Below are positions 59,491-64,000 of a stretch of 64,000 nt of DNA, piece after piece; position 1 is the stretch's first letter, and the number at the start of each line of letters is the position of its first letter. Position numbers and translations under genes: made by a program. The notes under the pieces were generated by a model. That model did no database searches and had not been told where the DNA came from. It saw only the letters and a list, made by a program, of their open reading frames with translations. Source of the DNA: Streptomyces aculeolatus. Lineage in GTDB: Bacteria > Actinomycetota > Actinomycetes > Streptomycetales > Streptomycetaceae. The stretch covers positions 166,882 to 230,881 of the forward strand of contig NZ_JAINRD010000011.1 of NCBI RefSeq assembly GCF_020400605.1. Reading direction: 5' to 3'.

Positions 59491-60539
59491 AGCTGCGCCA
59501 TCCTCCGGCGTCGTACGAGATGGATGAAGACCGGCCCGCCGACGATCACGGTGACGATCCCGACCTGCACCTCGGCGGGCCGGGCCAGCACCCGGCCGAG
59601 CACGTCGGCGGCGAGCAGCAGCACGGGCGCGAGCACGGCCGCGTACGGCAGGATCCAGCGCATGTCGGGGCCGGTCACGGCGCGCACCATGTGCGGGATC
59701 ATCAGCCCGACGAAGATGATGGGCCCGCACGCGGCGGTCGCGGCGCCGCACAGCAGCGTGACGGCGAGCATGGCGAGCAGCCGGGTGCGGGCGAGGTGCG
59801 CGCCGAGTGCGCGGGCGGTGTCGTCGCCCATGGCCATGGCGTTCAGCGGGCGGGCGAGCAGCAGCGCGAGGGCGATCCCCGTGGCGAGGAACGGCAGCAC
59901 CTGCCGGATGGTGGTCATGTCGGCGGAGGCGAGCGAACCGGTGGTCCAGAAGCGCATCTTGTCCAGCGCCGCGGTGTCCGTCAGCTCGACGGCGCGTACG
60001 TAGCCGAAGAGCGCGGCGGTCGCGGCGGTGCCGGCGAGCGCGAGGCGTACGGGCGTGGCGCTGCGGCTGCCGCCCAGGGCGTACACGACGACGGAGACGG
60101 CGGCGGCGCCGGCGAACGCGAACCAGACGTAGCCGGCGACGGAGGTGACGCCGAGGAAGCTGATGGCGCTGACGACGGCGGCGGAGGCGCCGGCGTTGAT
60201 GCCGAGCAGCCCGGGTTCGGCGAGGGGGTTGCGGGTGAGGGCCTGCATGACGGCGCCGGAGAGGCCGAGGGCGGCGCCGGCGAGCAGGCCGAGGAGGGTG
60301 CGCGGGACGCGCATGTCGCGGATGACGACGTCGGTGTCGTTGCCGTCGTAGGCGAAGAGGCCGTGCCAGACCTGGTCCAGCGGGATCGGCTTGGCGCCGA
60401 CGGCGATGCTGGCCACGCAGACCAGCAGCAGCGCGAGACAGGAGGCGGCCAGGCCCGCGGCGCGCGGGGAGAGCCACCGGCGGCGCGGTGGGGCGTCCTT
60501 GAACTCGGTGTCCGTACGGGGAGCAGCGTCGACCAACAC
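59487..60539 (-). CDS. FecCD-type siderophore permease (first, iron-box controlled)
   Basis: This 350-aa permease has the same fold: IRDMRVPRTLLGLLAGAALGLSGAVMQALTRNPLAEPGLLGINAGAS, RFWTTGSLASAD, and CGPIIFVGLMIPHMVRAVTGPDMRWILPYAAVLAPVLLLAADV. It starts the three-gene permease-permease-ATPase operon. No siderophore-binding lipoprotein gene is adjacent, so the binding protein must be encoded elsewhere. The GTG lies directly after the iron box, so iron-bound DmdR1/IdeR should shut the operon off. Confidence 0.94.
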   Translation of the reverse strand: MLVDAAPRTDTEFKDAPPRRRWLSPRAAGLAASCLALLLVCVASIAVGAKPIPLDQVWHGLFAYDGNDTDVVIRDMRVPRTLLGLLAGAALGLSGAVMQALTRNPLAEPGLLGINAGASAAVVSAISFLGVTSVAGYVWFAFAGAAAVSVVVYALGGSRSATPVRLALAGTAATAALFGYVRAVELTDTAALDKMRFWTTGSLASADMTTIRQVLPFLATGIALALLLARPLNAMAMGDDTARALGAHLARTRLLAMLAVTLLCGAATAACGPIIFVGLMIPHMVRAVTGPDMRWILPYAAVLAPVLLLAADVLGRVLARPAEVQVGIVTVIVGGPVFIHLVRRRRMAQL

Positions 60540-60543
60540 GCAG

Positions 60544-60562
60544 TTAGGTTAGCCTACCCTGA
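60544..60562 (-). promoter_or_regulatory. DmdR1/IdeR iron box
   Basis: The 19 bases starting TTAGGTTAGCCTACC match the actinomycete iron-box palindrome (TTAGGTTAGGCTAACCTAA) except at the centre and two right-half positions. The site begins 5 nt before the GTG of the first permease and overlaps a minus-strand TAGGCT -10 box (60551-60556). Confidence 0.85.
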
Positions 60563-60586
60563 TCAGAGGGTGGAGTGGGCGGACAC

Positions 60587-61636
60587 TCACAGACCAAGGC
60601 GCACGAGTGCCTTCCCCGGGTCGAGGCCGCAGGAGCCCTCCCCCGCGTACGTCCACGCCGCCGCGCACAACGCCCGCAGCCCGTCGAGCGGTTGCCCCTC
60701 GCCGTCGAGGCGCAGCTCCGGCTCCGCAGCGCGCACGGACGCGCTCCAGCCGCCGCACCGCGCGACGGGTCCCGCGTAGCCGCCGGCCATCGCCACCTCC
60801 GGCTGCCCGTCCGCCAGCGCGCGCAGATCGGCCGCCACATACGCGGGCCGGTGCCGCGGCCCGGCCGCCAGCAGCTCCGCGGGGCCGGTGACGCCGGTCA
60901 GCACCAACAGCGCGTCGACGCCGCCGTTGTACGCGCCCTCGATGTCGGTGTCGAGCCGGTCGCCGACGACCAGCGGCCGCCGCGCCCCCGTCCTGATGAC
61001 CGTCTCCCGGTGCATCGGCGGCTGCGGCTTCCCCGCCACCCGCGGCTCGGCACCGGTGGCCAGCCGCACCACCTCCAGCGCCGCGCCGTTGCCCGGCGCG
61101 ATGCCTCGCGGCGTCGGAATCGTCAGGTCGGCGTTCGACGCGAACCACGGCACCCCGCGCTGCACCGCGAACGCCGCCTCCATCAGCCGCCCCCACGGCA
61201 TCGCAGGACCGCCGTGCCCCTGCACCACCGCCGCCGGCTCGTCGTCCGCCGACTCCACGGCCACGAGCCCGCGCTCGCGCAGCGGCCCGTACAGCCCCTC
61301 CCCGCCGACCACCAGCACCCGCGACCCCGGCGGCACCGCCTCGGCCACCAGCCGCGCCACCGCCTGCGCCGAGGTGATCACGTCCGCCGGCTCCGCGGGC
61401 ACGCCCATCGCCGTCAACCGGCCGGCGACGGCGGCCGCGGGGCGGGAGGCGTTGTTCGTCACGTACGCCAGCCGCATGCCGCGCGCCTTCGCGCCGGCCA
61501 GCGCGTCGGCGGCGTGCCCGACGGCCGCCCCGCCGATGTAGACGACGCCGTCGAGGTCCAGCAGCGCCGTGTCGTACGCCGTGCACAGCGGCTCCGCACA
61601 GGCGTCGGTGCGGGTCCTGACGGGCTGGCTGATCAC
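60587..61636 (-). CDS. HAD-superfamily IIA hydrolase (NagD-like)
   Basis: The 349-aa phosphatase has HAD motif I LLDLDGVVYIG (nucleophile Asp), motif II YVTNNASRP, the IIA cap domain, and motif III/IV RRPLVVGDRLDTDIEGAYNGGVDALLVLTGVT. It should dephosphorylate sugar phosphates, nucleotides or similar metabolites. The C-terminal extension after about 265 is not part of the core. The GTG has GAGGAG 5 nt upstream. It is divergent from the DUF1015 gene and upstream of the siderophore operon on the same strand. Confidence 0.92.
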   Translation of the reverse strand: MISQPVRTRTDACAEPLCTAYDTALLDLDGVVYIGGAAVGHAADALAGAKARGMRLAYVTNNASRPAAAVAGRLTAMGVPAEPADVITSAQAVARLVAEAVPPGSRVLVVGGEGLYGPLRERGLVAVESADDEPAAVVQGHGGPAMPWGRLMEAAFAVQRGVPWFASNADLTIPTPRGIAPGNGAALEVVRLATGAEPRVAGKPQPPMHRETVIRTGARRPLVVGDRLDTDIEGAYNGGVDALLVLTGVTGPAELLAAGPRHRPAYVAADLRALADGQPEVAMAGGYAGPVARCGGWSASVRAAEPELRLDGEGQPLDGLRALCAAAWTYAGEGSCGLDPGKALVRLGL

Positions 61637-61698
61637 GGCGGCGGCTCCTCGGACGGGCGATATCTACGGCTCGATCATCGCGCATCGGCCGCGGCGCA

Positions 61699-61711
61699 TA
61701 CGATCCGGTCC
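61699..61711 (+). promoter_or_regulatory. Leaderless promoter of the DUF1015 gene
   Basis: TACGAT (61699-61704) is followed by 7 nt and the ATG at 61712. Confidence 0.5.
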
Positions 61712-62983
61712 ATGCAGCGTTCACCCGGTCTCGACCTCCGGCCCTTCCGCGGGCTGCGCTACGCGCCGTCCCGGGTGCGCAGCCTCGCCGCCGTCACCTC
61801 CCCGCCGTACGACGTCGTCGTCCGGCCCGACGGCCTGCACCACCTGGAGACCGCCGACCCGTACAACATCGTCCGCCTCATCCTCCCCCAGGCCGCCGAC
61901 CCCGCCACCCGCCACCGGCTCGCCGCCGACACCCTGCACCGGTGGCGTGCGGAAGGCGTGCTCGTACCCGACCCGCAGCCCGCGCTCTACGTCTACGAGC
62001 AGCGCAAGGGCGACCTGCTGCAGCGCGGCGTCATCGGGCTGCTGGCGCTCAGCGAGCCGGCGGAGGGCGTGGTGCTGCCGCACGAGGACGTGATGGAGGA
62101 GATCGTCGCCGACCGCGCGGGCCTGATGCGCGAGACCGCCGCCAACCCCGAGCCGCTGCTGCTGTCCTACCGCAGCGGCGGCGCGGCCACCGGCACGGCG
62201 GGCGTCGTCGCCCGCACGACCGCGCTCACCCCGCTGCTGGCCACGACGACGGAGGACGGCTTCGCGCACCGGCTGTGGGCGGTGACGGACCCGGCGGAGA
62301 TCGAGACCGTACGCGCAGACCTGGCCCGGCGGCAGGCGCTCATCGCGGACGGACACCACCGCTGGGCGACGTACCTGCGCCTACGGGCCGAACACCCGGC
62401 GCGACCGGGCGAGCCCGGGCCGTGGGACTACGGGCTGGTCCTGCTCGTCGACACGGCCCGCCACCCGCTCGTCGTCCGCGGCATCCACCGCGTCCTGCGC
62501 ACGCTCCCGCCCGCCGACGCCCTGCGCCTCCTCGGCGGCGACGCCCGCGTCCGGCCGCTCGACGCCGCGCTGCCCGCGGCACTGGCGGCCTTGGAGGAGA
62601 CGCCGGGCAACGCCTTCCTGCTGGCGGGCGGGGACGGCCTGCACCTGGTCGACCGCCCGGACCCGGGCCTGCTGGCCCGTACGGTACGCACCGGCCTCCC
62701 GGAGGCGTGGCGCACCCTGGACGCGACCGTCCTGCACGCCACGCTCATCGACCACGTCTGGCAACTCCCCGACGACCCCGAGCACATCGGCTACCTCCAC
62801 GACGCGGCGGCCGCCGCCGCCCAGGCGGTGCGCCTGGGCGGGACGGCGGTGCTGATGAAGCCGGTGCCGGAGGAGGCCGTACGGGAACTCGCGCGGGACG
62901 GGGTCACGATGCCGCGCAAGTCCACGTCGTTCGGCCCGAAGCCGGCCACGGGGCTGGTGCTGCGGGCGCTGGACCTGGGGTGA
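61712..62983 (+). CDS. DUF1015-family protein
   Basis: This 423-aa protein belongs to the widespread DUF1015 family: LRPFRGLRYAPSRVRSLAAVTSPPYDVV at the start, YNIVRLILP, ALYVYEQ, then LPHEDVMEEIVADRAGLMRETAANPEPLLLSY, and IADGHHRWATYLRLR near 210. The DGHHR motif is the most conserved and suggests a catalytic or metal-binding site, but no biochemical function is established. It ends one base before the convergent TPR gene. Confidence 0.88.
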   Translation: MQRSPGLDLRPFRGLRYAPSRVRSLAAVTSPPYDVVVRPDGLHHLETADPYNIVRLILPQAADPATRHRLAADTLHRWRAEGVLVPDPQPALYVYEQRKGDLLQRGVIGLLALSEPAEGVVLPHEDVMEEIVADRAGLMRETAANPEPLLLSYRSGGAATGTAGVVARTTALTPLLATTTEDGFAHRLWAVTDPAEIETVRADLARRQALIADGHHRWATYLRLRAEHPARPGEPGPWDYGLVLLVDTARHPLVVRGIHRVLRTLPPADALRLLGGDARVRPLDAALPAALAALEETPGNAFLLAGGDGLHLVDRPDPGLLARTVRTGLPEAWRTLDATVLHATLIDHVWQLPDDPEHIGYLHDAAAAAAQAVRLGGTAVLMKPVPEEAVRELARDGVTMPRKSTSFGPKPATGLVLRALDLG

Positions 62984-62984
62984 G

Positions 62985-64000
62985 TCAGGGGCGGAGATCG
63001 TCGTCGTCGCCCGCGGGGTCGTCGTCGGTGAAGTCGACGTCGCTCACCCCCGGCTCGCCGGCCGGCTCGCCGACAACAGCCGTCTCCTCGACGGCGGCCT
63101 CGCCCTCTTCGCCCGCCTCGTCGTCCTCCGCCTCCGGGTCGAGCGCGTCGGTGAACTCGATGCCGTCCAGCTCGGCCAACCTGTCGGAGGCGTCCGTGAG
63201 CCCGTCGTGGTCGGCCTCGACGGCCTTCGCGAACCACTCGCGCGCGTCCTCCGCACGGCCGACCTCCAGCAGCGCGTCGGCGTAGGCGTACCGCAGCCGC
63301 GCGGTCCACGGGTGCACACCGGTCGACGCCAACTCCGGGCTCTGCAAGGTGACGACGGCGGCGTCGGGCTGCCCCAGGTCGCGCCGCGCCCCGGCGGCGA
63401 CGAGCCGCATCTCGACCTGACCGGCCTTGTCGAGCCGCTGCACCTCGGGCTCACCGGCCATCGCCAGCGCCCGCTCGGGCCGCCCCATACCCCGCTCGCA
63501 GTCGGCCATCACCGGCCACAGGTCGGGGCGCCCGCTCATCCGCCGCGCCGCACGGAACTCGGCCAGCGCCTCCTGATACCGCTCCGTGTGGTACGCGGCG
63601 AAGCCGGCGGCCTCCCGCACGGCCCCGACGCGCGACGCGAGGCGCAGCGCGACCTTGGCGTGCTCGTAGGCCCTGGGAGCGTCCTCGTCGAGCAGCCGGG
63701 CGACCATGACGAGGTTCTTTGCCACGTCATCGGCAAGCGTCTTCGGCAGGCTCAGCAGCTCCTGCCGCACGGACTTGTCGATCTCCATCCCGGTGACGTC
63801 GTCGGGGATGGAAAGCCGCCGCACAGGCGGCCGCTCCCCCTCACGCCGAGGCGCCCGCCGGTCATCACGCCGCTCGAACCGCGCCCCACCCCCGTAGCCG
63901 TCACGCCGGGGCCCACGGGAGCGGTCGTCGTCGCGCCGGAAATCGCGACGAGGACGGTCGTCATCACGCCGGGGCCCACGGGGCCGGTCGTCGTCACGGC
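62985..64000 (-). CDS. TPR protein with Arg/Asp-rich repeat N-terminus (5' partial)
   Basis: The frame stays open to the window end, so the start lies beyond 64000. The visible part begins with about 60 residues of charged low complexity (RPRGPRRDDD and RRDDRSRGPRRDG units), then a helical domain of about 180 residues (IPDDVTGMEIDKSVRQELLSLPKTLADDVAKNLVMVARLLDEDAPRAYEHAKVALRLA and further TPR-like repeats AAYHTERYQEALAEFRAARRMSG). A very acidic tail follows (ETAVV to DDDDLRP). An N-terminus of this kind may bind nucleic acid or phase-separate, which is inference. A GTG at 63824 is an unlikely start because the repeats before it are in frame. Confidence 0.85.
   Translation of the reverse strand, partial: RDDDRPRGPRRDDDRPRRDFRRDDDRSRGPRRDGYGGGARFERRDDRRAPRREGERPPVRRLSIPDDVTGMEIDKSVRQELLSLPKTLADDVAKNLVMVARLLDEDAPRAYEHAKVALRLASRVGAVREAAGFAAYHTERYQEALAEFRAARRMSGRPDLWPVMADCERGMGRPERALAMAGEPEVQRLDKAGQVEMRLVAAGARRDLGQPDAAVVTLQSPELASTGVHPWTARLRYAYADALLEVGRAEDAREWFAKAVEADHDGLTDASDRLAELDGIEFTDALDPEAEDDEAGEEGEAAVEETAVVGEPAGEPGVSDVDFTDDDPAGDDDDLRP

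Noticed and set aside
63840..64000. Repeated units that could suggest a CRISPR or VNTR array
   Set aside because: The units stay in frame with the TPR protein and encode RPRGPRRDDD-like peptide repeats, with no constant spacers.
1..64000. tRNA genes, integrase, transposase or phage genes
   Set aside because: I looked through the gaps and gene products and saw none; all gaps are short and flanked by chromosomal genes in an ordinary order.

Overview
The window is chromosomal DNA from a high-G+C actinomycete, almost certainly a Streptomyces or close relative. The base composition is very G+C-rich, with strong third-position bias in every real gene. The gene order der - plsC - cmk - tyrA - rluB - scpB - scpA - (RHH-like protein) - parA - ald - NUDIX - pyrG - GH15 - GT4 - recN - nadK - tlyA - siderophore permease genes matches, from memory, the S. 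coelicolor SCO1749-SCO1790 core region. Mycothiol-type DsbA, Rpf-LysM, streptogrisin-like protease and SepF-like genes fit this. Both ends cut genes: a GH20 hexosaminidase on the left and a TPR protein on the right.

Layout. 1-6 kb: end of a GH20-PKD hexosaminidase, then a minus-strand four-gene unit (alpha/beta hydrolase, membrane acyltransferase, histidine kinase, LuxR-type response regulator). 6-14 kb: accessory metabolic and regulatory genes (methyltransferase, 2H phosphoesterase, HxlR/SDR pair, GlxA-type AraC regulator, amino-acid permease, DsbA-like protein, a P-loop kinase that seems to start at ATT, a phosphoesterase, a slipin). 15-22 kb: streptogrisin-like protease, SflA-type SepF, acyl-CoA dehydrogenase, DHA2 efflux pump, PAP2-like protein, I78 inhibitor-like protein. 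22-25 kb: a stand-alone cytochrome oxidase subunit I and a GT4. 25-31.4 kb: a branched-chain-amino-acid-type ABC locus with two lipoproteins on one strand and, divergently, a Cys-rich membrane protein, a LivH-LivM-LivG triple fusion and a separate LivF. 31.4-34 kb: Rpf-LysM protein and two unrecognised conserved proteins. 34-50 kb: core functions (ribosome assembly GTPase Der, phospholipid acylation, CMP kinase, tyrosine synthesis, pseudouridylation, ScpAB condensin, ParA-like ATPase, alanine dehydrogenase, STAND-TPR protein, ADP-ribose pyrophosphatase, CTP synthase). 50-64 kb: GH15, GT4, RecN, NAD kinase, TlyA, an iron-regulated siderophore importer, a HAD phosphatase, a DUF1015 protein and the TPR protein.

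How genes work together. The clearest units are: the hydrolase/acyltransferase/two-component operon; the Liv transporter, with a perfect 16-bp palindrome between its two arms; the ParA-RHH-ScpA-ScpB chromosome-maintenance block; 195-aa protein-TlyA-NadK in a chain of 4-nt stop/start overlaps; and the FecCD-FecCD-FecE importer headed by a near-consensus DmdR1/IdeR iron box. Twelve genes have a TANNNT -10 box 6-7 nt before the start codon and no Shine-Dalgarno sequence, the pattern of leaderless mRNAs; they include scpA, tyrA, recN, the STAND gene and the PAP2 gene. I saw no tRNA, rRNA, CRISPR array, insertion sequence or prophage. The most unusual signals are the ATT start, Lys-to-Arg changes in two P-loops (LivF and the STAND protein), and the asymmetric ATP sites predicted for LivG/LivF.
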